Assembly (NCBI RefSeq): GCF_003367505.1
Contig: NZ_PXXX01000015.1
Span: 186,001 to 250,000, forward strand
Reading direction: 5' to 3'
DNA from: Lysinibacillus capsici
Lineage (GTDB): Bacteria; Bacillota; Bacilli; Bacillales_A; Planococcaceae
Length of the DNA stretch: 64,000 nucleotides
This document shows, in pieces, positions 8,251 to 17,517 of the stretch (position 1 is its first letter; the number at the start of each line of letters is the position of its first letter). The notes under the pieces were generated by a model. That model was not told the origin of the DNA. It saw nothing but the letters and a program-made list of their open reading frames with translations, and made no database searches. The position numbers were made by a program, and so were the translations under genes.

Positions 8251-10194
8251 ATGTTTGCTTTCTTACAAAAAATCGGTAAGTCGCTCATGTTTCCAATCGC
8301 AACATTACCAGCAGCAGCATTACTATTGCGTTTAGGTTCAGCGGATATGCTTGGGGCCGTACCGAATGAAGCCATCCAGTACATTGCTAGTATTATGGCC
8401 GCTTCTGGTAATGCTATACTAGGGAATTTACCAATTATTTTTGCTATCGGTATTGCGATGGGGTTTGCACATGATAGCAGTGGTGGCGCAGCTCTAGCAG
8501 GTGCGATTGCGCATCTTGTTTTAGTCGCCGTTTTAGGGACTGTTAACGAAGAATTAAATATGGGTGTGTTTGGTGGTATTATTGCCGGTATTACGGCAGG
8601 CTTATTATATAACAAATATTATAATGTGAAATTTCCAGAATGGTTATCATTCTTCGGTGGACGGCGCTTTGTACCGATTATTACGTCCATCACCATGGCA
8701 ATTTTAGGTAGTATTTTAGCGTTTGTTTGGGGACCAATTCAAGGTGGTATTGATGCTGTCGGTAATTGGATGATCGGTGCAGGATCACTTGGCGTAGGGA
8801 TGTATGGCTTCTTCAACCGTCTATTAATTCCAGTGGGTCTCCACCATGTAATCAATACAATTATTTGGTTTGATTTCGGTGAATTTACAAATGCAGCAGG
8901 CGAAATCGTGAAAGGGGATATCAACCGCTTCCTTGCAGGAGACACAACAGCTGGACATTTCCAAGCGGGTTTCTTCCCAATTATGATGTTTGGCTTACCA
9001 GCAGCCTGTCTAGCAATGTATTTTGCGGCGAAAAAAGAAAAGCGTCCAATCGTTGGAGGGATGTTCGTTTCTATCGCTTTAACAGCCTTTTTAACGGGTG
9101 TTACAGAGCCTATTGAATTTTCCTTTATGTTCTTATCACCAGTTCTTTATGGTATTCATGCTGTATTAACAGGTATTTCTTTGGCTGTGGCCTATCTCGT
9201 TGGATTCCGTGACGGCTTTGGGTTCTCTGCAGGCTTAATTGACTACTTACTCAACCTTGGTCTGGCAGATAAACCATGGCTCTTATTACCTTTAGGTTTA
9301 GGCTTTGGGGCGATTTACTTTGTGGTATTCTATTTCTTAATCAAAAAATTAGACTTAAAAACACCAGGACGTGAAGACGATGAGGATGAGGATGGCGAAG
9401 TAAATGCTATTGCTGATGATGTCGATTTACGTGCATATTATACAATTGAAGCATTAGGTGGAAAAGACAATATTAAGCAAGTGGATTATTGTACAACTCG
9501 CCTACGATTATTAGTACAGGATTCTGCTAGCGTCGATGAAAAAACATTGAAGCAAACAGGTGCAAGAGGAGTTATGCGTATTAGTAAAACCAATGTCCAA
9601 GTAATCATTGGGACATCCGTGGAGTTTTTAGCTGAAGCCATAAAAGAACGTTTGAAAAAAGGCAATCCAGCACCAGCCAATGTAGGACTTCCATCAGCTC
9701 AGCCTGTCATGGAAGAAACGGTGAAGAATGACACGATGACATTCCGTGATTTCGAAATGCCAATGACGGGTGATTTATTGCCTTTAACAGAAGTGCCTGA
9801 TGAGGCATTTTCAGCAGGCTTGATGGGCCCAGGTTTCGGGATACGTCCGACAGATGGAGCAGTCTATGCACCATTTGATGGTCAAGTAGTGATGGTGTTC
9901 CCAACAAAGCATGCAATTGGCTTAAAATCTGATACGGGCATTGAAGTATTAATTCATGTAGGCTTAGATACGGTCAAACTAAATGGTGATGGTTTTGAAC
10001 TGTTCGTTACAGATGGTCAAAAAGTTAAGCGTGGGGATACGTTATTAAAAGCAGACCTTGTACAGATTGAAGGGCAAGTACCTTCTGTCATCACACCAGT
10101 TGTCTTTACAAGCTTAATGGGGCAAGAGATTACACTTGAAAAGACTGGCTATCAACGAGCAGGCTCAACGAATATTATTACAATGAAGAAGTAA
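8251..10194 (+). CDS. nagE: PTS N-acetylglucosamine transporter, EIICBA
   Basis: 647 residues in the order IIC (about 1-375, multi-spanning, with HDSSGGAALAGAIAHL and GVTEPIEF), an acidic linker near 379-389, IIB (about 395-475) with the phosphorylated Cys414 in YCTTRLRLL, and IIA (about 510-647) with the phosphorylated His569 in LIHVGLDTV. Sequence and location before nagA point to GlcNAc rather than glucose as the substrate. All three domains are intact, so only HPr and EI are needed, and both are encoded four and five genes downstream. RBS AAGGGGGA. Confidence 0.92.
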   Translation: MFAFLQKIGKSLMFPIATLPAAALLLRLGSADMLGAVPNEAIQYIASIMAASGNAILGNLPIIFAIGIAMGFAHDSSGGAALAGAIAHLVLVAVLGTVNEELNMGVFGGIIAGITAGLLYNKYYNVKFPEWLSFFGGRRFVPIITSITMAILGSILAFVWGPIQGGIDAVGNWMIGAGSLGVGMYGFFNRLLIPVGLHHVINTIIWFDFGEFTNAAGEIVKGDINRFLAGDTTAGHFQAGFFPIMMFGLPAACLAMYFAAKKEKRPIVGGMFVSIALTAFLTGVTEPIEFSFMFLSPVLYGIHAVLTGISLAVAYLVGFRDGFGFSAGLIDYLLNLGLADKPWLLLPLGLGFGAIYFVVFYFLIKKLDLKTPGREDDEDEDGEVNAIADDVDLRAYYTIEALGGKDNIKQVDYCTTRLRLLVQDSASVDEKTLKQTGARGVMRISKTNVQVIIGTSVEFLAEAIKERLKKGNPAPANVGLPSAQPVMEETVKNDTMTFRDFEMPMTGDLLPLTEVPDEAFSAGLMGPGFGIRPTDGAVYAPFDGQVVMVFPTKHAIGLKSDTGIEVLIHVGLDTVKLNGDGFELFVTDGQKVKRGDTLLKADLVQIEGQVPSVITPVVFTSLMGQEITLEKTGYQRAGSTNIITMKK

Positions 10195-10203
10195 CAACTA
10201 ATG

Positions 10204-10267
10204 GGGCTGTTAGCGAAGGTATACAGAGGCAATGAGCTATTGCACACGGATGCCCTTTCGACAGCCC
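10204..10267 (+). other. intercistronic stem-loop between nagE and nagA
   Basis: GGGCTGT (10204-10210) pairs with ACAGCCC (10261-10267). The stem extends through CGAAGG against CCTTTCG, and a nested hairpin GCAAT/ATTGC lies at 10229-10243. There is no T tract, so it looks like an RNA-processing or stability element rather than a terminator. Confidence 0.55.
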
Positions 10268-10291
10268 TTGTTCAAGAAGGAGATGTTTTTC

Positions 10292-11452
10292 TTGAGTTTA
10301 CTCATTCGAAATATCACAGTAGTGAATGGCAAGGGACGAGATGAACAGGTAGATGTATGGATGAAGGATGGTAAAATTGCGCAAATTGCTCCTCAGCTTG
10401 ATATCCACGATGTAGAACAGCTTGATGGTTCAGGGAAATTTTTATTGCCAGGATTTATTGATATGCACATTCATGGATCCGCTCAAATGGATACGATGGA
10501 TGCTTCTGATGAAGGGCTTCATACGATGGCTCAATCCCTTTTAAAAGAAGGAACAACAAGCTTTTTAGCTACAACGATGACACAAAGCTATGACAACATT
10601 GAACGAGCTATTGAAAATGTAGCACAGTTCCAGCCACAGCCAGATGAAGCAGAGGTACTTGGTATTCATATCGAAGGGCCATTTGTTTCAAAGCAGCGAG
10701 CAGGGGCACAGCCTCTTGAATATATTGTCGAGCTAGATTTAGATATATGGACAAAATGGCAGCAACTAAGTGGCCATAAAATTAAGCAAATTACGCTAGC
10801 ACCAGAAGAGCCGAATGGCATGGCAGCTGTGCAAAGTATTTCTGCTAGCGGTGTCATTGTTTCAATTGGTCATTCGGATGCTACCTTTGAGCAAATGCAA
10901 CAAGCGGCTCAATTAGGTGCCACACAGGGGACACACTTATACAACCAGATGCGTCCATTCCACCATCGAGATCCAGGTGTAGTTGGCGGTGTCCTGCTGC
11001 TAGATGCGATTAAGGCAGAACTGATTGTTGACTTTATCCATATGCATGAAGGCGCGGTGGAAATGGCTTATCGCTTAAAGGGAGCAGACGGGCTTATTTT
11101 AATTACAGATGCGATGCGCGCAAAGGGAATGCCCTACGGAGCATATGATTTAGGCGGTCAAACAGTTCATGTGACAGAAGCAGGTGCCCATTTGTCAAAT
11201 GGATCGTTAGCAGGCAGTATTTTAAAAATGGATCAGGCTGTACGGAATATGCATCACATTACGAATTGTACGCTGGAGGAGCTTGTCAAAATGTCCAGCT
11301 TTAATGCTGCCGAACAATTGAAGCTAGGTAATAAGGGTCAGCTTATACAAGGCTTTGATGCGGATGCAGTGATTTTAGATGAACAATTAAAGCTCCACCA
11401 AACGATTAAGGCGGGCAAGGTCTTATATGATGCAAATTCAAGTGGACAATAG
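10292..11452 (+). CDS. nagA: N-acetylglucosamine-6-phosphate deacetylase
   Basis: 386 residues from the TTG at 10292, chosen because GAAGGAG (10276-10282) sits 9 bp before it and the length then equals the family norm; frames to an upstream ATG at 10232 add residues inside the leader hairpin. Amidohydrolase metal and catalytic motifs are present: DMHIHG, HIEGPF, GHSDA, THLYNQM and the catalytic Asp in LITDAM. It removes acetate from GlcNAc-6-P delivered by NagE, in the cytoplasm. Confidence 0.92.
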   Translation: MSLLIRNITVVNGKGRDEQVDVWMKDGKIAQIAPQLDIHDVEQLDGSGKFLLPGFIDMHIHGSAQMDTMDASDEGLHTMAQSLLKEGTTSFLATTMTQSYDNIERAIENVAQFQPQPDEAEVLGIHIEGPFVSKQRAGAQPLEYIVELDLDIWTKWQQLSGHKIKQITLAPEEPNGMAAVQSISASGVIVSIGHSDATFEQMQQAAQLGATQGTHLYNQMRPFHHRDPGVVGGVLLLDAIKAELIVDFIHMHEGAVEMAYRLKGADGLILITDAMRAKGMPYGAYDLGGQTVHVTEAGAHLSNGSLAGSILKMDQAVRNMHHITNCTLEELVKMSSFNAAEQLKLGNKGQLIQGFDADAVILDEQLKLHQTIKAGKVLYDANSSGQ

Positions 11453-11518
11453 TTACTAATATGCAGCAGGTATACAAACATCTTGCATGAAACGATGGAA
11501 ATGAAAAGGTGATAGAAC

Positions 11519-12229
11519 ATGAATACCTATTTTCAACAAGTAAATCGATATTTAACAATGGTGGCACAGCAGGAAAGCAACCAACTTATGCATATTGCCA
11601 AGCAAATTGTTAAACGTCTCACAAAGGGAGGCATTATCCAGCTCTTTGGCTCTGGTCATTCCATGCTATTAGCACAGGAATGTTACTATAGAGCAGGTGG
11701 CTTAGTGCCTGTCAAACCGATACACATAGAATCGTTAATGCTACATCAGGGTGCACGGCAATCCTCACAAAATGAAAAAAAACAGGCTTTTTTAGCCACC
11801 TATAAGGATCAGCTGCAATTTGATGACCAAGATGTTTGTATCATCATTTCAACCTCTGCCAATAATCCAGTGCCCATTGATATGGCTATCTATGCAAAGG
11901 AAGCGGGCGCTTTGACTATTTCACTCCAATCACTGGAATATCAGCACCAGCCGTCGCGCCATCCGTCAGGCAAGCGTTTAGAGCAAGTAGTAGATGAAGT
12001 ATTGAATACGCATGTGCCATTAGGTGATGGTGTGTTAACCGTTGACCAATTGCAATATGCCCCTGTATCAACGGTGTTAGGTGCGACTTTATTAAATGCT
12101 TTATTCGCTCAAATCATTGAGCTTATGCATGCACAGGGCACTAGTGTACCAGTGTTTGGTAGCAGTAATTTAGGGGAAACTAATAACGATGCGCTCATTG
12201 ATCAGTATGGTCAGCGTATTCATTTCTAG
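11519..12229 (+). CDS. SIS-domain sugar-phosphate binding protein (UPF0309-like)
   Basis: 236 residues with an N-terminal helical part and a SIS fold: FGSGHSMLLAQE (about 42-53) and IIISTSANNPVPIDMA (about 116-131) are the phosphosugar-binding loops. Such proteins bind or isomerise amino-sugar phosphates. Sitting between nagA and nagB suggests a role with an amino-sugar phosphate, perhaps one from cell-wall recycling. It is not a MurQ etherase by its motifs as far as I can judge. Exact reaction unknown. Confidence 0.8.
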   Translation: MNTYFQQVNRYLTMVAQQESNQLMHIAKQIVKRLTKGGIIQLFGSGHSMLLAQECYYRAGGLVPVKPIHIESLMLHQGARQSSQNEKKQAFLATYKDQLQFDDQDVCIIISTSANNPVPIDMAIYAKEAGALTISLQSLEYQHQPSRHPSGKRLEQVVDEVLNTHVPLGDGVLTVDQLQYAPVSTVLGATLLNALFAQIIELMHAQGTSVPVFGSSNLGETNNDALIDQYGQRIHF

Positions 12230-12249
12230 GATACAAAGGAGGATATGTG

Positions 12250-12954
12250 GTGAAAGTAAAAAGATTTTCCTCAATGGATGATTTATATTCACATGCAGTA
12301 GCGACCATCGTGGAAGCCAAAAATAATGGCGCCACAACGTTCGGGTTAGCTACTGGTGGAACAATGGAACCACTATATGCTAAAATCTGTAAAACAGATA
12401 TTGATTTTTCACATTGTATTAGCTTTAATTTGGATGAGTATGTTGGGCTTGAGGCAACTCATCAGCAAAGCTACGCCTATTATATGAACAAACATTTATT
12501 TAACCAAAAACCATTTTTAGCATCGTATTTACCAGATGGATTAGCAGTAGATCCTTTAGTGGAAACAGCTCGCTATGAAGGATTACTGCAACAATATCCC
12601 TTAGATTTCCAACTGCTTGGTATCGGTCAAAATGGTCATATCGGCTTCAATGAGCCTGGTACGTCATTTGCTTCTTTAACACATCTTGTAACACTCGAAG
12701 AATCTACTCGTCAAGCTAACGCGCGTTTCTTTTCATCCATTGACGAAGTGCCAACACAGGCATACACGATGGGTATTCAATCGATTATGCGGGCAAAATG
12801 CATTTTGTTACTCGCAGTGGGAGAAGCTAAGCGTGAGGTGTTAGAGCGTTTACTGGCATCTGATTATACAGAAGACGTACCTGCAACTGCTTTATCGAAA
12901 CATCCAAATGTAATGGTTTTAACAGACTTACAAGAAGAGGAGAATAAATTATGA
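12250..12954 (+). CDS. nagB: glucosamine-6-phosphate deaminase
   Basis: 234 residues from GTG 12250 (7 bp after AAAGGAGG at 12235-12242); a GTG one codon earlier is only 4 bp from the RBS. Motifs: LATGGTMEPLY (phosphate loop), FNLDEYVG with catalytic Asp, and LGIGQNGHIGFNEPG with the catalytic histidine. It converts glucosamine-6-P to fructose-6-P and ammonia, ending the GlcNAc pathway. The stop overlaps the ptsH start (ATGA), indicating translational coupling. Confidence 0.92.
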   Translation: MKVKRFSSMDDLYSHAVATIVEAKNNGATTFGLATGGTMEPLYAKICKTDIDFSHCISFNLDEYVGLEATHQQSYAYYMNKHLFNQKPFLASYLPDGLAVDPLVETARYEGLLQQYPLDFQLLGIGQNGHIGFNEPGTSFASLTHLVTLEESTRQANARFFSSIDEVPTQAYTMGIQSIMRAKCILLLAVGEAKREVLERLLASDYTEDVPATALSKHPNVMVLTDLQEEENKL

Positions 12955-13217
12955 AAACACAACAATTTACAGTAGTCGATCCTTTAGGTATTCATGCACG
13001 ACCAGCGAGCCAGCTTGTGGCAAAAGCAACACCATTTGCTTCATCTATAGAAATACGTACAGAAGAAAAAGCAGCTAACTTGAAATCAATCTTAGGTGTG
13101 ATGGGATTAGCCTTAAAGCAAGGTTCACAATTTACACTTGTTGTAGAGGGGGAAGACGAAGAGCAAGCATTAGCAGCACTAACGACACTCATCACGGAAA
13201 TGGGGCTTGCACAATGA
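12951..13217 (+). CDS. ptsH: phosphocarrier protein HPr
   Basis: 88 residues, the usual HPr length. His15 in GIHARPA is the EI phosphorylation site; Ser46 in [11 protein letters not shown] is the HPr kinase regulatory site. Having both means this HPr can serve transport and, as HPr-Ser-P, CcpA-mediated catabolite repression, and so is not a transport-only paralogue. It is encoded inside the nag operon with 4-bp overlaps on both sides. Confidence 0.93.
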   Translation: MKTQQFTVVDPLGIHARPASQLVAKATPFASSIEIRTEEKAANLKSILGVMGLALKQGSQFTLVVEGEDEEQALAALTTLITEMGLAQ

Positions 13218-14926
13218 CACGACTCACTGGTATTGCCGCTTCAGACGGCATTGCCATTGCGAAAGCATATCGTTTCGTCCAACCAGATTTAACATTCGCT
13301 AAAACAACTGTTCATGATATCGAGGCAGAGCAGAAACGTTTAGCAGCCGCTCTTGCCAAAGCAGAGCAAGAACTGATTGTCATTCGACAGCAAACATTAG
13401 AAAAATTTAGTGCAGAAGAAGCCGCAATTTTTGAGGCACATTTATTAGTGGTTCATGATCCCGAATTAATTGGGCCTATCAATCAAAAAATTGCAGACGA
13501 AGCGGTAAATGCGGAGTATGCATTGCATGAAGTAACCTCTATGTTTGTGGCATTATTTGAAGGTATGGATGACGAATACATGAGTGCCCGTGCATCAGAT
13601 ATTAAGGATGTGACAAATCGCATATTAGCACATTTACTCGGAGTACATATTCCAAATCCAAGCAATATTAACGAACAGGTAATTATCGTAGCGAATGATT
13701 TGACACCTTCAGAGACAGCCCAATTAGATCGCAACTATGTTCTCGGTTTTATTACCGATATTGGTGGGCGTACATCCCATTCAGCCATCATGGCTCGTAG
13801 CTTAGAAATCCCAGCAGTCGTAGGGGCAGGGGTTGCTACGACAACAATTCAGGATGGCGATACTATAATTGTTGACGGTTTGACGGGTCAAGTCCTAGTG
13901 AATCCAAGTGCCGATGTGATTGCAGACTATCAGGAAAAGGCACAAAAATATCGGGTACAGCAGGCGGAATGGTCTACTTTAGTGAATGAGCAAACCGTTT
14001 CTAAAGATGGCGTGCATGTTGAGCTAGCGGCTAATATTGGATCGCCAAATGATTTGGATGGTGTATTGCGTCATGGAGCAGAGGGAATTGGCTTATATCG
14101 AACAGAGTTTTTATATATGGGCAGAGAAAATTTACCCTCTGAGGAAGAACAATTTACAGCGTATAAAACAGTCTTGGAAGGAATGAAGGGCAAGCCCGTT
14201 GTTATTCGAACACTCGATATTGGTGGCGACAAGCACCTGCCATATTTACCTTTGCAAGAAGAAATGAATCCATTCCTTGGTCACCGTGCCATTCGTCTAT
14301 GTCTTGACCAGCAGGAGTTATTCCGCACACAATTGCGAGCACTACTGCGAGCATCTGTCTACGGAAACTTAAAAATTATGTTCCCCATGATAGCGACCAT
14401 TCAAGAATTCCGTGCGGCTAAAGCCATTTTGCTTGAGGAAAAGGAAAAGCTGATAGCTGGAGGGATTGCAGTAGGCTCTTCCATCGAGGTCGGGATGATG
14501 GTTGAAATTCCCTCGACAGCCGTAATGGCAGATATTTTTGCCAAAGAAGTGGATTTCTTCTCCATCGGGACAAATGATTTAATTCAATATACAATGGCGG
14601 CAGATCGGATGAATGAAAAAGTTTCCTATTTATATCAACCATATAACCCAGCCATATTACGTTTAATTCAAATGGTCATTAAAGCTGCCCATCAAGAAAA
14701 GAAATGGGTAGGAATGTGTGGAGAAATGGCTGGCGATGAGCATGCTGTTCCACTATTGCTAGGCCTAGGCTTAGATGAGTTCTCTATGAGTGCTACGTCT
14801 ATTTTAAAAACGAGGGCCTTGCTAAAGCAATTATCTGTCCCAGAGATGCAGACTTTAGCAACAGAGGCATTACAGCTAGCGACAGCTGAAGAAGTGCTGG
14901 AAAAAGTAAAGCAAGCTGTGAAATAG
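13214..14926 (+). CDS. ptsI: PTS enzyme I (phosphoenolpyruvate-protein phosphotransferase)
   Basis: 570 residues. Order: N-terminal HPr-binding helices, the phosphohistidine domain with His189 in [12 protein letters not shown], and the C-terminal PEP barrel with [16 protein letters not shown]-type loops and the cysteine in [10 protein letters not shown]. All catalytic parts are intact. It transfers phosphate from PEP to HPr. It is the last gene of the nag operon, followed by a strong terminator. Placement here suggests that general PTS function in this organism is tied to GlcNAc use. Confidence 0.94.
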   Translation: MTRLTGIAASDGIAIAKAYRFVQPDLTFAKTTVHDIEAEQKRLAAALAKAEQELIVIRQQTLEKFSAEEAAIFEAHLLVVHDPELIGPINQKIADEAVNAEYALHEVTSMFVALFEGMDDEYMSARASDIKDVTNRILAHLLGVHIPNPSNINEQVIIVANDLTPSETAQLDRNYVLGFITDIGGRTSHSAIMARSLEIPAVVGAGVATTTIQDGDTIIVDGLTGQVLVNPSADVIADYQEKAQKYRVQQAEWSTLVNEQTVSKDGVHVELAANIGSPNDLDGVLRHGAEGIGLYRTEFLYMGRENLPSEEEQFTAYKTVLEGMKGKPVVIRTLDIGGDKHLPYLPLQEEMNPFLGHRAIRLCLDQQELFRTQLRALLRASVYGNLKIMFPMIATIQEFRAAKAILLEEKEKLIAGGIAVGSSIEVGMMVEIPSTAVMADIFAKEVDFFSIGTNDLIQYTMAADRMNEKVSYLYQPYNPAILRLIQMVIKAAHQEKKWVGMCGEMAGDEHAVPLLLGLGLDEFSMSATSILKTRALLKQLSVPEMQTLATEALQLATAEEVLEKVKQAVK

Positions 14927-14939
14927 GATAAAACAAAAA

Positions 14940-14968
14940 CCCATCTACCAACAAGTAGATGGGTTATT
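14940..14968. terminator. bidirectional terminator after ptsI
   Basis: Perfect 9-bp stem CCCATCTAC (14940-14948)/GTAGATGGG (14955-14963), loop CAACAA, with T-rich sequence after it on + and T-rich sequence on the minus side for the converging HAD gene. Confidence 0.85.
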
Positions 14969-14970
14969 TA

Positions 14971-15639
14971 TTATTGGCTGAAAGAGTCAATGAATATCGG
15001 TATTTCTAATAAATCCTCCACGATGGCATCCGCTTGAACATGTTGCCATTGTTTATCTTTTTTCCAAATGCCCTTCATTCCCACATGTTGAGCACCTTTG
15101 ACATCATTCACAGGATGGTCGCCGATAAAAACACATTCATGAGGAAGGACATTCAGCTTTTCGATGGCATTTAAAAACAGTTGAGGATCGGGTTTTTTCA
15201 TTCCTGCCCATTCCGAAACTAAAATGACATCAAAATAATGTTCAATTGCTAATGCCTTTATATTGTCCATCTGAAAATGCCCATAGCCATTCGTAATCAT
15301 GCCTAAAGCCAACTGATCCCTTTTCAATTGTTCTAGCATAGGGATAAGGTTAGGAAAAGGGACACAGCTATATTTAAATTCGTTTAGGTAATCTTGAAGA
15401 AGTTCTTCCCACGTAATATGAACAAGGTGAAATTCTTCTACCAATTGCTGATAGACATGGTCCTTCCAAACGTAGCCCCGCTTATCTAATTGGATAAAAC
15501 GAGCTATATATTGTTCTTTTGGAATGGAACCTAGTACTCCCTTTAATCGCTCATATTGCTGCTTAATGAAGAGTTCGACAGATGCATCTCTATTTAATAA
15601 TGTTCCGTCTAAATCAAATAATGCCGCTTTCATCATCAT
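14971..15639 (-). CDS. HAD-family hydrolase
   Basis: 222 residues beginning with three consecutive ATGs. Motif I DLDGTLLNRD, motif II MITNGYG, motif III lysine in MKKPDPQLF, motif IV FIGDHPVNDV. It is a paralogue of the enzyme at 3194-3868: the GIW motif after MKG and the cap length match. Likely a small-molecule phosphatase; substrate unknown. It converges on the ptsI terminator. Confidence 0.85.
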   Translation of the reverse strand: MMMKAALFDLDGTLLNRDASVELFIKQQYERLKGVLGSIPKEQYIARFIQLDKRGYVWKDHVYQQLVEEFHLVHITWEELLQDYLNEFKYSCVPFPNLIPMLEQLKRDQLALGMITNGYGHFQMDNIKALAIEHYFDVILVSEWAGMKKPDPQLFLNAIEKLNVLPHECVFIGDHPVNDVKGAQHVGMKGIWKKDKQWQHVQADAIVEDLLEIPIFIDSFSQ

Positions 15640-15664
15640 CCTTTTCGCCCTCCTATTTGATCAT

Positions 15665-15702
15665 AAAAAAAGTAGCTGAAGTTAGGCTTCAACTACTTTT
15701 TA
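15665..15702 (-). terminator. terminator downstream of spo0M
   Basis: Inverted repeat with AAAAAGTAG and ACTACTTTTT as outer arms and TGAAG/CTTCA as inner arms (one C-A mismatch). On the minus strand it lies directly after the spo0M stop and ends in a T run. Confidence 0.75.
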
Positions 15703-15707
15703 GTTCA

Positions 15708-16475
15708 TTAGGCATGTTTTGAAATGATTTGCTGAAGCTTTGTTTGTAGTGTCGGTAGGTCATGCATCGTAATCGTTGTGCGAACATAGCTTTCATCCAT
15801 ATCTAATGCTTCAGCAAAAAAGCTACCAATGCCTTTTACTTTGCGATCAATTTGCATGAAAATCTCTGCAGAATGGTTGGATTGAGAAAGGAAAACTAAT
15901 TCAAGCTCATCTAAATGGCCTCTATATTGTCCAGTGGTTACAAATTCAAATTCCTGGACAAATGGATAGTAGCCGCGGAAGCGTGAAGGAGCTTGTTCAC
16001 ATTCAGCTTCACGTAAACGGAAACCTAATCCACGAATTGCATCTAATATATGACCTGCTAGTGCTGTTGGCTCGACACGAATATAATCCTTATCACTCGG
16101 ATCGACCGCATTTTTAATATCAAGACCCGTTTGAATCCATACCTGTGTTTTACCTGCACTAATCGGTGTTTCAAATGGCAATGTTAATGAAATAGGGAAG
16201 ATTTTTTCCTCGCCGGCGCCCAGTGTGAAAGGCTCTGTTACTTTGACCTTCTGCAGTGCGGCAACCTCTGTATGTTTGTGATCATTCGACTCACGGATAT
16301 AGGTCGTATTGACGGATAGGTAAATCGTGTCGACCTGTTGCTCAACTTGACCGCCACGCACAATGATTTCACCCTGCATGACCTCTCCAGCACGATAAGT
16401 ATCCTTCTCCAATCTTGTATCCACTGTCGCTGAACCTATACCAATACTTGCTAATGCTTTATGAAAAAAAGACAT
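15708..16475 (-). CDS. spo0M: sporulation-control protein Spo0M
   Basis: 255 residues. The N-terminus FFHKALASIGIGSATVDT, the arrestin-like beta-sandwich pattern (GEVMQGEIIVRGG, FPISLTLPFETPISAG) and the C-terminal acidic/hydrophobic region match Spo0M. In B. subtilis this cytoplasmic protein affects the phosphorelay and early sporulation. Start ATG at 16475 has GGAGG just upstream on the minus strand. Transcribed alone; terminator follows. Confidence 0.88.
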   Translation of the reverse strand: MSFFHKALASIGIGSATVDTRLEKDTYRAGEVMQGEIIVRGGQVEQQVDTIYLSVNTTYIRESNDHKHTEVAALQKVKVTEPFTLGAGEEKIFPISLTLPFETPISAGKTQVWIQTGLDIKNAVDPSDKDYIRVEPTALAGHILDAIRGLGFRLREAECEQAPSRFRGYYPFVQEFEFVTTGQYRGHLDELELVFLSQSNHSAEIFMQIDRKVKGIGSFFAEALDMDESYVRTTITMHDLPTLQTKLQQIISKHA

Positions 16476-16532
16476 CTTTCATTCCTCCTACTGACATCGT
16501 TAGCTATACATACGCTTATGTTGAAAAAAGGT

Positions 16533-16561
16533 TTCAAGACTTACAAATTTTTCGTTATACT
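16533..16561 (+). promoter_or_regulatory. candidate promoter of the LysR gene
   Basis: TTCAAG (16533-16538), 17-bp spacer, TATACT (16556-16561), 20 bp before the RBS. The -35 matches only in part. Confidence 0.45.
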
Positions 16562-16586
16562 AGTTGAAAACGAAAGAGGGATGGCG

Positions 16587-17441
16587 ATGGAGACAGAGTG
16601 GCTACGCACATTTATAGTGGCAGCACAAACTGAAAACTTTCGAGAAACAGCTGAAAAACGATTTATTACACAATCGACTGTAACGAAGCATATCCAGCAT
16701 TTAGAAAGGACATTGCAAACCCCATTATTTAATCGACAGAGCAAACAGGTGACGTTAAATCAGCAGGGTGCTTATTTTCGTCTGCAGGCACAAAAAATCC
16801 TGTCCGCTTTAGATGAAGGGCTACAACAAATGGATTCCTTTGTAAAAGGCTACACCGCTAAGCTTACGATTGGCGTTGCTCCGCAAATAGCGAATTCAAC
16901 ATTACCAGCTATTATTACAGCATTCCAGCATCGAAAGCCCTCTACTCAGGTAGTGATAGAACTTTTAAAATCCAATGAAATTGGGGAAGCGGTATTTACT
17001 GGTGTAATCGATATGGGCTTATCCAAATTAACCTCAACTCGTGAGCTTCACACGGTAATGCTTGCACAAGAACCATTGCATTTAATTGCTCCTATTGCTA
17101 AAAAGGAATATGATGCTTTCACCCTTTTACAGCAGGAAACGCTTTTCACACATGAATATGCGCCCTATTGGCAGGAAGTACAACAGGTGCTACAGCAATT
17201 TACTAGCCATCAAACAATGCATATTAATCAAACAGAGGTAATCAAGCATTTCGTCAAGCATGGTCTTGGTATTGCCTTGCTGCCTAAGAGTGTAATTGAA
17301 CCAGATTGTCAGCAAAATCTTCTACATAGCTATTCAGTAAAAGAATTTTCTCACATTGTATCGGATACTTACTTGCTTACAAAGTATGTCTCGGCTGATT
17401 ATGATGATTTTTTAGTAGCGTGTAATAGCGTGTATGGGTAA
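16587..17441 (+). CDS. LysR-family transcriptional regulator
   Basis: 284 residues from ATG 16587 (GAAAGAGGG at 16572-16580, 6 bp before); longer versions from 16461 would overlap the spo0M promoter. N-terminal HTH (residues 1-60: LRTFIVAAQTENFRETAEK, TQSTVTKHIQHLE) and a C-terminal effector domain from about residue 85. The next gene on the same strand, a CcdA-like membrane protein, is a possible target; LysR regulators often control adjacent genes. Effector unknown. Confidence 0.88.
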   Translation: METEWLRTFIVAAQTENFRETAEKRFITQSTVTKHIQHLERTLQTPLFNRQSKQVTLNQQGAYFRLQAQKILSALDEGLQQMDSFVKGYTAKLTIGVAPQIANSTLPAIITAFQHRKPSTQVVIELLKSNEIGEAVFTGVIDMGLSKLTSTRELHTVMLAQEPLHLIAPIAKKEYDAFTLLQQETLFTHEYAPYWQEVQQVLQQFTSHQTMHINQTEVIKHFVKHGLGIALLPKSVIEPDCQQNLLHSYSVKEFSHIVSDTYLLTKYVSADYDDFLVACNSVYG

Positions 17442-17517
17442 AGCCGTTTTCTGCACTGTTTATTCATAATGTTCCTTTATACTATTTTAGTATAAATAAT
17501 AGATAGAGGGTGTTTAG

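Noticed and set aside
16461-16586. N-terminal extension of the LysR regulator
   Set aside because: The extra residues overlap spo0M and the probable promoter; the RBS is at 16572-16580 and the family HTH begins at 16587.
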